Shown here piece by piece: positions 1 to 8,564 of a DNA stretch of 35,802 nt. The DNA is from Geoalkalibacter sp. Lineage in GTDB: Bacteria > Desulfobacterota > Desulfuromonadia > Desulfuromonadales > Geoalkalibacteraceae. Position numbers and translations under genes: made by a program. The stretch covers positions 1 to 35,802 of the forward strand of contig NZ_JAUVWH010000012.1 in NCBI RefSeq assembly GCF_030604225.1, read 5' to 3'. Positions within the stretch are counted from its first letter, which is position 1. Every line of letters starts with the position of its first letter. The notes below the pieces were generated by a model, which worked only from the letters and a program-made list of their open reading frames with translations, was not told the DNA's origin and searched no databases.

Positions 1-2037
1 CCCAGCTCCATCATCGCCACCTTCGCCTGCATGCATGCCATGGGCTTTACCATGAACAACATGAGCATGCTCGCCCTGGTGCTGGCGGTGGGCCTGGTCA
101 TCGACGACGCCATCGTCATGGTGGAGAACATCTACCGCCACCGCACGGCCCTGGACAAGGGACCGATGCTCGCCGCCTTCGAGGGTTCGCGCGAAATCGG
201 CTTCGCCATCATCTCCACGACCCTGGCCATGGCCGGGGTCTTCCTGCCGGTGGCCTTCATGGGCGGCATGATCGGGCGCTTCTTCTTCGAGTTCGCCGTC
301 ACCGTGGCCTTCGCCATCGCCTGCTCGACCTTCGTCGCGCTCACCGTGGTGCCCATGCTCTGCTCGCGATTTCTCAAGCGCGGCTCGCCCAACCTGCAGG
401 TATTTCGCGTCTTCGACCGGGTCATGGCCTGGGCGTCCGATTTCTACCGGCGCTGGATGCACCGCTTTCTCGCCCACCGCGTGCCGGTGCTGCTCCTCGC
501 CCTGGCCGCCCTGGTGGCCGGCGGCTGGCTCTATCAGATCCTCGGCAAGGAATTCATCACCGAGGAGGATCAGAGCCGCTTCGTGGTACGTCTGCAAACA
601 CCCCTGAGCTACGCCGTGGACAAGACCGACGAGGTGCTGCGCCGGGTGGAGGAGGAACTGCGGCAGATTCCCGAGGTCAGCCATTTCTTCAGCTTCACCG
701 GCTGGGGCGGCGCCAACCGCGCCAGCGCCTTCGTCACCCTGGTGCCCAAGAGCGAGCGCAGCCGCAGCCAGCGCGAGATTCAGACCGAGGTGCGCCAGAT
801 CCTGCGGCGCATGCCCGACGTGCGTGGCAGCGCCACGCCCATCTCGCCCCTGGGCGGCGGCCAGCGCAACGAGGACATCCAGTTCGTCATCCAGGGGCCG
901 GATCTCGCGGAGATCGACCGCATCTCCCGCGAGGTGATGAACCGCCTGGAGGATACACCGGGCTACTCGGGCATCACCCGCGACCTGGAGATCGGCAAGC
1001 CCGAGGTGCGCGTGCACATCGACCGCGAAAAGGCCGCCGACGCCGGCATCAACGTGCGCGAGATCGCCGCGGCGGTCGGCGCCTTGCTCGGCGGCATCGA
1101 GGTCGCCACCTTCCGCGAGGGCGGGCGCAGCTACGACGTGCGCCTGCGCCTGCAGGCCGAGCAGCGCCTGCTGCCCACGGACATCAAGCGCATTTACCTG
1201 CGCGGCGGCGACGGCCAACTGCGCGACATCAGCAACTTCGCGAGCATCGAGGAAGGTGTCGGCCCGAGCGTCATCAACCGCCTCGACCGCCAGCGCTCGG
1301 CCACGGTGTACGCCAACCTCGAAGGCGGCAAGCTGCTCGGCGACGCCATGCCCGAGGTGCAACGCCTCGCCGCCGAGTTCCTGCCGGAAGGCTACACCAC
1401 CAAATTCACCGGCAGCGCCGAAACCTTCCAGGAAACCGACCAGTACGTGATTTTCGCCTTTCTCCTGGCGACCCTGCTCACCTACATGGTGCTCGCCGCC
1501 CAGTTCGAGAGCTTCTCCCAGCCCTTCGCCATCATGATGGGCCTGCCCATGGCGTTTCTCGGCGCCTTCGGCCTGCTCTGGCTGCTGGGCAACACCTTCA
1601 ACCTGTTTTCCATGATCGGTCTGGTGCTGCTCATCGGCCTGGTCACGAAAAACGGCATCCTGCTCATCGACTACACCAACCAGCTGCGCCGCAAGGGCCT
1701 GGCCCTCAACGACGCCCTGGTCGAGGCCGGCGCCACGCGCCTGCGGCCGATTCTCATGACCGCAATTTCCACCATCGCCGGGGTGCTGCCCGTCGCCATC
1801 GGCTTCGGCGAGGGCAGCGAAAGCCGCCAGCCCATGGCGGTGGCCATCAGCGGCGGGCTGCTCTCCTCGACCTTCCTCACCCTGGCGGTGCTGCCGGTGA
1901 TGTATTCCTATCTCGATCAGTTGGGGCGTTGGCGGGCCATGGAAAGATTCAAGAACTGGATCATGGCGCGGGAGGACGGAGCGGGGGACGAGAAACGAGA
2001 AACAAGAGACGAGAAACGCGGGACACGGGACGCGTAA
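1..2037 (+). CDS. RND efflux transporter permease (AcrB/HAE1-like), 5' truncated by window edge
   Basis: Frame open from base 1; contains VLAVGLVIDDAIVMVENIYRH, GGMIGRFFFEFAVTVAFA, IGLVTKNGILLIDYTNQLR typical of RND permeases. Confidence 0.93.
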   Translation, partial: PSSIIATFACMHAMGFTMNNMSMLALVLAVGLVIDDAIVMVENIYRHRTALDKGPMLAAFEGSREIGFAIISTTLAMAGVFLPVAFMGGMIGRFFFEFAVTVAFAIACSTFVALTVVPMLCSRFLKRGSPNLQVFRVFDRVMAWASDFYRRWMHRFLAHRVPVLLLALAALVAGGWLYQILGKEFITEEDQSRFVVRLQTPLSYAVDKTDEVLRRVEEELRQIPEVSHFFSFTGWGGANRASAFVTLVPKSERSRSQREIQTEVRQILRRMPDVRGSATPISPLGGGQRNEDIQFVIQGPDLAEIDRISREVMNRLEDTPGYSGITRDLEIGKPEVRVHIDREKAADAGINVREIAAAVGALLGGIEVATFREGGRSYDVRLRLQAEQRLLPTDIKRIYLRGGDGQLRDISNFASIEEGVGPSVINRLDRQRSATVYANLEGGKLLGDAMPEVQRLAAEFLPEGYTTKFTGSAETFQETDQYVIFAFLLATLLTYMVLAAQFESFSQPFAIMMGLPMAFLGAFGLLWLLGNTFNLFSMIGLVLLIGLVTKNGILLIDYTNQLRRKGLALNDALVEAGATRLRPILMTAISTIAGVLPVAIGFGEGSESRQPMAVAISGGLLSSTFLTLAVLPVMYSYLDQLGRWRAMERFKNWIMAREDGAGDEKRETRDEKRGTRDA

Positions 2038-2070
2038 TTTTTTGTAGGGGTTCACCAGCCCCAGTCGTTA

Positions 2071-2162
2071 GCGCCGCAGGGCATGGCGGTTGAGTGCGGC
2101 GGCAAATGTTTGAGCCGCAGGCGAGTTTTTGCCGCAAGCGAGACTGGCATGCCCTGCGGTGC
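2071..2162. repeat. Intergenic palindromic element, copy A (variable outer stem, conserved core)
   Basis: CCGCAGGGCATG (2074-2085) is the exact inverse complement of CATGCCCTGCGG (2148-2159); the core GCGGTTGAGTGCGGCGGCAAATGTTTGAGCC...GGCGAGTTTTTGCCGCAAG matches 13028-13080. Confidence 0.8.
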
Positions 2163-2252
2163 ATGCTGCGCCGTGACGATTTTTTCCTGCGCAGCGATGG
2201 GTGATGGCGCTATAATTCCGCCGGTTGTCCATTTTGCGTCGGGGGTCGCGTC

Positions 2253-3545
2253 GTGTCAGAACAGCCGGCAAGTCTTGCAACAACCTCAACATCCTCCAAC
2301 CGCGCCAATCTGCTCAAAGCCCTGGGACCGGGGATTCTCGTCGCCTGCGCGGCGGTGGGCGGCTCGCACCTGGTCTGGTCGACGCGCGCCGGGGCCGAAT
2401 TCGGCTGGAGCCTGCTCGGCCTGATCCTGCTCGCCAACCTGCTGAAATATCCCTTTTTCCTCTACGGACAGCGCTACACCGCGGCCACCGGCGAAAGCCT
2501 GCTCGCCGGCTACCACCGCCAGGGGGTGGCCTACGTGTGGACCTTTCTGCTCATCAACATTCTCACCGGCACCATCAACATCGCCGGGGTGGCCATGCTC
2601 AGCGGCGCCCTGCTCGCGGGCTACGGCATCACCGGCCTGAGCGTGCCGCAGCTCACCCTGCTTCTCCTATGTGTCTGCGCCCTGCTCCTGCTGCTCGGGC
2701 ATTACAAAATTCTCGACGGCCTGGCCAAGATCATCGTCACCATCCTTGCCCTGAGCACCCTGGCGGCGGTGCTCCTGGCCATTCCCAAGGCCGCCGTGCC
2801 GCCCGCCGGCTTCATCGCCCCGAGCCCCTGGACCCTGGCCTCCTTCGCCTTTCTCATCAGCCTGCTCGGCTGGATGCCCGCGCCCGTGGACCTCTCGGCC
2901 TGGTCGTCGCTGTGGATGTTCAGCCGCGAGGAGCAGACCGGGCATTTCGCCACGCCGCGCGAGACCTCCATCGACTTCTACCTGGGCTATGTGGCGACGG
3001 TGGTGCTCGCCGTGCTGTTTCTCGCCCTGGGCGCCCTGGTCATGCACGGCACCGGCGCGGCCTTCTCGGCGAGCGGCATCGCCTTCTCCCAGCAGCTCGT
3101 CAATCTCTACGCCGAAACCATCGGCGGCTGGTCGCGACCCCTGATTCTCACCGCCGCCTTCGTCACCATGTTCAGCACCACCCTCACCTGCGTCGACGGC
3201 TACCCGCGCTCCCTCGCCGCCTGCTGCACCCTCATCGGCGATTTGCCGCGCCGGCGCTTCGCGCAGCTGCACAACCTGTGGATTCTCATCGCCGTGGGCG
3301 GCGCGGCCCTGGTGGTGCTGTTCTTCGTCAAGAACCTGGTGCAGATGCTGACCTTTGCCGCCGTCGTCTCCTTTCTCACCTCGCCCATCCTCGCCTACAT
3401 CAACCTGCGCGTCATGAACGGCGCCAACGTCCCCCCCGCCCAGCGCCCCGGCCCCTTCCTCAGCCTCCTGAGCCGGCTCGGCCTGGCCTTTTTCGCGGTG
3501 ATGGCGGCGGGTTACGTGTATGCGGAGTTTTTTGCCCAAACCTGA
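2253..3545 (+). CDS. Nramp-family divalent metal transporter (GTG start)
   Basis: LLKALGPGILVACAAVGGSHLVWSTRAGAEFGW...; about 11 hydrophobic segments; TATAAT at 2211-2216 upstream. Confidence 0.82.
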   Translation: MSEQPASLATTSTSSNRANLLKALGPGILVACAAVGGSHLVWSTRAGAEFGWSLLGLILLANLLKYPFFLYGQRYTAATGESLLAGYHRQGVAYVWTFLLINILTGTINIAGVAMLSGALLAGYGITGLSVPQLTLLLLCVCALLLLLGHYKILDGLAKIIVTILALSTLAAVLLAIPKAAVPPAGFIAPSPWTLASFAFLISLLGWMPAPVDLSAWSSLWMFSREEQTGHFATPRETSIDFYLGYVATVVLAVLFLALGALVMHGTGAAFSASGIAFSQQLVNLYAETIGGWSRPLILTAAFVTMFSTTLTCVDGYPRSLAACCTLIGDLPRRRFAQLHNLWILIAVGGAALVVLFFVKNLVQMLTFAAVVSFLTSPILAYINLRVMNGANVPPAQRPGPFLSLLSRLGLAFFAVMAAGYVYAEFFAQT

Positions 3546-3547
3546 GC

Positions 3548-3714
3548 CTAGTGCCCCGTGCGGCTAGTCCTGTCTTCTAATTCCGGCTATTTTTGGCGCC
3601 GCCTGCGTTGCGCCAACTTGACTTAGCGCACGGCTAGGCCTGCGTTGGCGACGCCTTGACCGCACCAAAAATATCTCAAAATTATTTGACATGACTAACC
3701 ACACGGGACACTAG
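3548..3714. mobile_element. MITE-like element with 22-bp imperfect terminal inverted repeats, CTAG at both ends
   Basis: CTAGTGCCCCGTGCGGCTAGTC (3548-3569) versus GACTAACCACACGGGACACTAG (3693-3714): 19/22 complementary. Confidence 0.65.
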
Positions 3715-4181
3715 CCCGGCAGGATCGTAATGCACAGGCAATCGGCTTCGGCGTAGAGGTTGCCTGTGTCATCGCACAGCCGGCCGCGCACCAGAACCTT
3801 TCGGCCCTTCACCGAGACGATCTCGGTTTCCACCCGCGCCACCAGTTTGAGCGGCAGCAACCGGCGGAAATGCACGTTGAGATTGCCCACCACGATGGGG
3901 TGGCCGGCCGCCCAGGCCGCGAGACCCAGCACCTCGTCGAGCACCGCCGCCATGCTGCCGCCGTGGGCATGGCCGGGCGGCCCTTCCGTTTCCTCGCCGA
4001 ACCAGACCAGCGCCACCAGCGCATTGCTCGCATCGCGATAGTAGCGCAGGCGAAAGCGGTTGCCCTGAGGATCGCCGCTGACGAAGCGCAGGGATTTGCC
4101 CACCAGCGAAGGAGCATCGAAGGGGGTCCAGGTAGGCAATTGCAGACGATCAAAATCCGGCGCTGTTTCCATGGGGCCCAA
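3711..4181 (-). CDS. PaaI-like hotdog-fold thioesterase
   Basis: GPPGHAHGGSMAAVLDEVLGLAAW motif of the PaaI thioesterase superfamily. Confidence 0.8.
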   Translation of the reverse strand: MGPMETAPDFDRLQLPTWTPFDAPSLVGKSLRFVSGDPQGNRFRLRYYRDASNALVALVWFGEETEGPPGHAHGGSMAAVLDEVLGLAAWAAGHPIVVGNLNVHFRRLLPLKLVARVETEIVSVKGRKVLVRGRLCDDTGNLYAEADCLCITILPG

Positions 4182-4347
4182 GATCCTTTCCTGATTATTC
4201 TTCTGTCGATAAAGGTTGGCGTTCGCGACCGGCGTACTGCCGATCTCGCTTGAATCCGTCCCGCGCCCTGGGGTAAAGTTCCTGAAAAATCAAGCTTTCG
4301 CCTCGGCGAACCCTAGCATCGTCTCACCGATTTCAGGAGCAGAATCC

Positions 4348-5121
4348 TTGTCCGTGAACCATTCTCATCCACCCGCGACCGATCACAACAACGACCAGCC
4401 TCTGTTCGAGGATCCCCGCCACCGGAAATTTTCCCTGGTGTGGCTTCTCACCTTGCTGGGGCCCTTCGTCCTGTCCGTCGGTCTGTTGATCCTGCTCTAT
4501 ATGACCCATGGCTGGGCCACGGTCAAGGCCCTGCTGCTGACCGCCCTGGCGGTGTTTTTCTTTTTCGGCCGTTTCGTGATACTCGGCGGCCAGGCGGGCG
4601 GCATGGAGGAAGCCACGCGCTTTTTCACCTCGGGGGAACTGGCCCTGCTGGTATTCTACATGGACACCATGGTGGCCTGCCTGCTCGCCTTCCACATCGG
4701 CTTTGTCTTTCGCCTGCCCTACCTCGGCACCAAGCTGCGCCTGCTCATGGACGACGGCAAATTCATCCTCGCCGCCAACCCCTGGATGAAGCGCGCCACC
4801 TTCGCCGGCATCGTGCTCTTCGTCACCTCCCCGCTGGCCGCCACGGGCAGCGTCGGCGGCTCCATCTTCGGCCGCCTGCTCGGCATGTCGCGCCTGGGCA
4901 CCTTTCTCGGCGCGGTGACAGGCAGCGCCATCGGCTGCGGGATCATGTACTTCGGCGCGGCGCTCATCAACCGCTACCTCGACCGCGACAACCCCTGGCT
5001 GACCATCTGCGGTATCCTGTTCGTCGCCCTGGTGATCTTTCTGCTCAACCACCGCTACCGCGGCATGAAGGCCGAGTGGTACGCCAACCAGGCAAAGGAT
5101 CAAAAAAACGATCCGAGTTAA
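4348..5121 (+). CDS. Multi-pass membrane protein, possibly the small multidrug export protein family
   Basis: TTG start preceded by AGGAG; several TM segments; FVTSPLAATGSVGGSIFGRLLGMSR. Confidence 0.6.
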   Translation: MSVNHSHPPATDHNNDQPLFEDPRHRKFSLVWLLTLLGPFVLSVGLLILLYMTHGWATVKALLLTALAVFFFFGRFVILGGQAGGMEEATRFFTSGELALLVFYMDTMVACLLAFHIGFVFRLPYLGTKLRLLMDDGKFILAANPWMKRATFAGIVLFVTSPLAATGSVGGSIFGRLLGMSRLGTFLGAVTGSAIGCGIMYFGAALINRYLDRDNPWLTICGILFVALVIFLLNHRYRGMKAEWYANQAKDQKNDPS

Positions 5122-5663
5122 AGCCCGAAGCGCCGGTGCCAGACATCAAATACCGCGACCTTGGCGGCACCGTGGCGCCCCAGGGACTTGCGCACCTGCT
5201 CGGGAGTCTTGGGGCCGGGCGCCTTGCGCGGATTCTTGCTGAAGAACAGGTCGGCGTAGGTAACGATCTGCTCCTCCAGGGAGAGGGGCAGCATATCACG
5301 TTGGGGCAGGGGCAGGCCCTGCGCGCGGATTTCAGCGGCGCTCAGGCCCACGCCGATGTGGCGCTCGCAGACCAGGGCGTGGCGCGGCAGACCTTCAGCA
5401 TCGAGCAGCTTGCGCCCTTCGACGCCATGGCAGATATAGGGCAGATCGCCCGTGCAGCCGATGTCGGGCGCGCGCGTGGCACGGATGCCGATATCATGGA
5501 GCAGCGCCGCCTCCTCGACAAAGGCGAGATCGACGCTCTCGGGCAGGCGCCGGGCGATGCGCGCGGCCAGTTCGGCGACGGCCAGGCTGTGCGCCAGCAG
5601 AATGCCGTGGGCCGGCGTCTCCCGCGGATAGTACTTTTCCAGCAAAGCAAGCATGTCCGTCAA
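5118..5663 (-). CDS. HD-domain phosphohydrolase
   Basis: AHSLAVAELAARIARRL...ALLHDIGI...CHGVEG...HIGVG HD pattern. Confidence 0.82.
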   Translation of the reverse strand: MTDMLALLEKYYPRETPAHGILLAHSLAVAELAARIARRLPESVDLAFVEEAALLHDIGIRATRAPDIGCTGDLPYICHGVEGRKLLDAEGLPRHALVCERHIGVGLSAAEIRAQGLPLPQRDMLPLSLEEQIVTYADLFFSKNPRKAPGPKTPEQVRKSLGRHGAAKVAVFDVWHRRFGL

Positions 5664-5691
5664 TCCTCACCTCATGCAAAGGGTCGAAACC

Positions 5692-5955
5692 ATGATCGTT
5701 GAGCGCGAAGTCAAACCCATCCTGCACCGCAAGAAATGCCCCGCCTGCGGCTATTATACCGTCTACCAAGCCGTCCCCGCCGGCACCCAGGCCACGGACA
5801 CCTGCACCCACTGCCGGCATCAGATCACCCTGCCCTGGGATAACGAAGTCAAGTCAACCATCAAGAACACCGAGAAGATGCTCAGGGATCTCGAAGACGT
5901 CTACCCGGAGCTCAAGGCGCTGAAAAACCCCGGGGACCATACGCTGCTGGAATAG
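5692..5955 (+). CDS. Small zinc-ribbon protein
   Basis: CPACGYYT...CTHCRHQ paired CxxC; ATG preceded by a purine-rich stretch; the ORF could start at 5653. Confidence 0.6.
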   Translation: MIVEREVKPILHRKKCPACGYYTVYQAVPAGTQATDTCTHCRHQITLPWDNEVKSTIKNTEKMLRDLEDVYPELKALKNPGDHTLLE

Positions 5956-5999
5956 CGGTGCGACCCATTTTTTTAAGAAATAATTTATGAACAAAACGG

Positions 6000-6028
6000 T
6001 TGACATCCTGCCCTGATCATATTATCTG
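6000..6028 (+). promoter_or_regulatory. Putative sigma70 promoter (TTGACA-N17-TATCTG)
   Basis: TTGACA at 6000-6005 and TATCTG at 6023-6028. Confidence 0.45.
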
Positions 6029-6121
6029 TCGGCAGTCTTGATTGTGATTGCCATTGCATTTATATCCAGGGGGAACGCGGGCATGGAGGGTGCCTTCAAC
6101 CACAAGATGTCTCAGGTTTAT

Positions 6122-6159
6122 GCCCAGGGGTTCGCCAAGGCGCGCTTCTGGGCTTTTTT
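6122..6159 (+). terminator. Intrinsic terminator inside the 5' leader of the PqqD-like gene
   Basis: GCCCAG (6122-6127) ... CTGGGC (6148-6153) followed by TTTTTT; inner CGCC/GGCG pairing. Confidence 0.6.
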
Positions 6160-6248
6160 GTGTTTACGAGCCCAGGGCTCCTCGCGGCACGGCAACGGGA
6201 AACGGCCGGCGCCGCACCTTTAATCCCAACCTTAGGAGGAAACAAACG

Positions 6249-6782
6249 ATGACGAAAGAGGTCTGTAGCATCGCGCGACGCAAATTCATCCGCAACGTCG
6301 GGGCGGGTCTGGCCGTCGCCACCCTCACCACCCCCGGCCTGGCGCAGGCCGGGAAAAAAGCGGCGAAAATGCCGTCCATTGATTTCGAGTTCGCCATACT
6401 CGACCCCATTCCCCTCATCCCACGGGAGAGAATCTACGAGCATAACCGCAACAGCGTGCGCCTCTTCAAAAACGCCGAGGCGAAGGAGGCGGGAACCGGC
6501 CTGGAGTTGAACAGCATGGCCGCCATGATCGCGCAGATGTGTGACGGTACCCGCAACGTCGACATGATCATCGAGGCAACCGCCGATATTTTTTACCTGG
6601 ACGAGGCCGGCTTGCGGCCCCGCGTCGCGGCGTTTCTCCAACAGTTGTTCGAGGACGGATATCTGGTCTTTGCCTCCCCGGCGACCATTCCGCAAGAAAA
6701 ACGAGTACGCGGCATGACGCTGCTGACGCGCAAGGACAGCTCGATCAAAATCCTCGCCGACAGCCGCGAGATCAAATTCTAA
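6249..6782 (+). CDS. PqqD-family-like protein with Tat signal peptide
   Basis: Twin-arginine N-terminus IARRKFIRNVGAGLAVATLTTPGLAQA; LNSMAAMIAQMCDGTRNVDMIIEATADIFYLDEAGLRPRVAAFLQQLFEDGYLVF resembles PqqD; AGGAGG upstream. Confidence 0.75.
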   Translation: MTKEVCSIARRKFIRNVGAGLAVATLTTPGLAQAGKKAAKMPSIDFEFAILDPIPLIPRERIYEHNRNSVRLFKNAEAKEAGTGLELNSMAAMIAQMCDGTRNVDMIIEATADIFYLDEAGLRPRVAAFLQQLFEDGYLVFASPATIPQEKRVRGMTLLTRKDSSIKILADSREIKF

Positions 6783-6813
6783 ATACCCCCATTTCGCCTG
6801 GAGACAGAACCAT

Positions 6814-7002
6814 ATGAGCTATTGGTCTTTTTACCACATCACCGATGATTGCACCGCCTGCGGGGCGTGCGAAATCATTTGTCCCATCGATGCCATCGTT
6901 TGGAATCGTAACCGAACCGTCTATGCCATCGATAACGACCTATGCTCCGGCTGTGGAGCCTGCGAAACCATCTGCCCCTACGCGGCCATCGAACCTACCT
7001 GA
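6814..7002 (+). CDS. 2x[4Fe-4S] ferredoxin
   Basis: CTACGACEIICP and CSGCGACETICP motifs. Confidence 0.92.
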   Translation: MSYWSFYHITDDCTACGACEIICPIDAIVWNRNRTVYAIDNDLCSGCGACETICPYAAIEPT

Positions 7003-7027
7003 TCGACAACCCCATCCAGGGAACAGG

Positions 7028-7077
7028 GCGTGGCCCGGGCACCCCACAGAGGGTAGTCGGGCCACGCGGGCAAGCCC
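7028..7077. repeat. Intergenic hairpins
   Basis: GCGTGGCCCG (7028-7037)/CGGGCCACGC (7058-7067), then GGGCAAGCCC (7068-7077). Confidence 0.6.
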
Positions 7078-7157
7078 AAGACCAACCAAAATTCGGAGGT
7101 GAAGGCGGGCCTTGCGCCATTATGCCCCTAAATGGACAAACATTGCAGAGAAGGGAA

Positions 7158-7832
7158 ATGGTAATGAGATCCTATCTCAAGCTCCGATCGATTCTTGCCC
7201 TGGCCCTTGGGCTCGGCATCTTCTTCTGTTTTGGCGCGAATCCAAGCTACGGTGAGCTTGTCAAATGGCCTGGCTGTGAAGGTCCCGGTTGTTTGCGCAC
7301 CGCCCAAACAACCGCGTGGCCCCCGCCGTTGCAGGAACCTGCCTTTACAATAGAGCTGCATCGCCTTGCGATCGGACTCCCGTCCCCGCCCAAACGTGTC
7401 ATGCGGCAATGGGGCGGGGATATAATCCTAGCTTGCCAGGACGGAAGTTGGTTCAGTTTCAGCCTTGAGACCAAATACACCAGCGCGGAGGGGGTAGAAA
7501 TGCCTGCAAGGAGCAACCTCACGGTTGCGGACTCGGGACAATTCACCTTCACCAAAACCGCCAAGGACCCCGCGCCTGATGATCCCAACGACCTTTGGGT
7601 CTGGCGTCGTGCAATTCATTTCAAATCACAGGTGTTCGGGCTCGACAACCCGGTCTACGCTGCCACAAAAGGGCCTCTAGCCATTTATTTCTGGGAAGAT
7701 TTCCAGATAGACAAAGCGCTGCTCGCCTTTATTTTCGACGCTTCCGATACCAGCAATTACGTTCGGGTCTATGCCCAAAACGTCTCATTTGAGGATTTTA
7801 AAAAGATAATCGGTACCACAAATCATAAATGA
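7158..7832 (+). CDS. Secreted protein of unknown function
   Basis: Signal peptide MVMRSYLKLRSILALALGLGIFFCFGANPSYG; CEGPGC motif; no recognised domain; alternative start at 7122. Confidence 0.6.
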   Translation: MVMRSYLKLRSILALALGLGIFFCFGANPSYGELVKWPGCEGPGCLRTAQTTAWPPPLQEPAFTIELHRLAIGLPSPPKRVMRQWGGDIILACQDGSWFSFSLETKYTSAEGVEMPARSNLTVADSGQFTFTKTAKDPAPDDPNDLWVWRRAIHFKSQVFGLDNPVYAATKGPLAIYFWEDFQIDKALLAFIFDASDTSNYVRVYAQNVSFEDFKKIIGTTNHK

Positions 7833-7856
7833 TCAAATTTTTGTCGGAGGGGATTA

Positions 7857-8132
7857 ATGGGACTTACAGAAAGCGAACAATCGGATTTGCGTGCCATTCT
7901 TGTGAATATATTCGGGCAAGAGGCCAATAACTGGAAGATGAATGCGGGGACGCTTGGAGCAACGGCGGCAATGCTCTCAGGAATCAAGGTTTGTTCGCAG
8001 GCAGTAAATTATGTTCCACGCCCTGGCGGAGTCATTGATAAAGCCTACTTCCGTCGGCAACTGCGTGACATGGCGCGGCGGGCCGCCAATCACGACAGAT
8101 CTACCAGATTTGTCGTGAGACAGGGACCTTAA
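7857..8132 (+). CDS. Hypothetical protein (91 aa)
   Basis: GGAGGGG Shine-Dalgarno just upstream; 25 nt after the preceding gene. Confidence 0.55.
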   Translation: MGLTESEQSDLRAILVNIFGQEANNWKMNAGTLGATAAMLSGIKVCSQAVNYVPRPGGVIDKAYFRRQLRDMARRAANHDRSTRFVVRQGP

Positions 8133-8224
8133 AATGGAAATCAACAATAATCCTGGCAGGTGAAAATCATTAATTTAACTTTCGCAGCGAATCCCAGGCG
8201 ACCGGAATCTTCGCAGAAAACCAC

Positions 8225-8267
8225 CAGGGACAAGGCGACCTCAGCCTTCGAGGTCGCCTTGTCCCTG
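8225..8267. terminator. 18-bp perfect palindrome, candidate terminator hairpin
   Basis: CAGGGACAAGGCGACCTC-agccttc-GAGGTCGCCTTGTCCCTG; no U-tract follows. Confidence 0.55.
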
Positions 8268-8449
8268 AACAGATCGTCCTCCAGCCACAGGGCTCCACAG
8301 GCCGAAACACTGCTGAAACATGACAGGGTGCCCCACGCGTTTTGCCTAAGTCCACTCCGCAATCTTCCCTAAGAACTAATGCTCAATATTATACTGTTTG
8401 ATATCATTGAAATCACCCGTCGCCGGCGGTCCTGAGTGATTTTTCCGGG

Positions 8450-8477
8450 TCGACATGTCTCCCGCGCATGCTATCTT
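8450..8477 (+). promoter_or_regulatory. Putative promoter upstream of gltB (TCGACA-N16-TATCTT)
   Basis: Spacing and similarity to sigma70 -35/-10. Confidence 0.35.
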
Positions 8478-8564
8478 ATTAAGCCATGGCCCATTCCGCC
8501 ATCCCCCTTTTCTCCCAGAACCCGCCGCCCCGCAAGGGTCGGCCCCGACCATTGAAGTGAGCCG

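Noticed and set aside
2083-2424. Short ORFs across the palindromic element (e.g. MAVECGGKCLSRRRVFAAS)
   Set aside because: Translations of a structured intergenic repeat that is better explained by paired arms than by coding.
2225-3580. 451-aa plus-strand ORF in an alternative frame over the Nramp gene
   Set aside because: Arg/Pro/His-rich frame-shifted translation; the 2253-3545 frame has real membrane-transporter sequence.
6030-6160. Possible c-di-GMP (GEMM) riboswitch in the leader
   Set aside because: Hallmark GGGCAAACC and tetraloop/receptor elements are not present; only an uncharacterised attenuator-like leader is supported.
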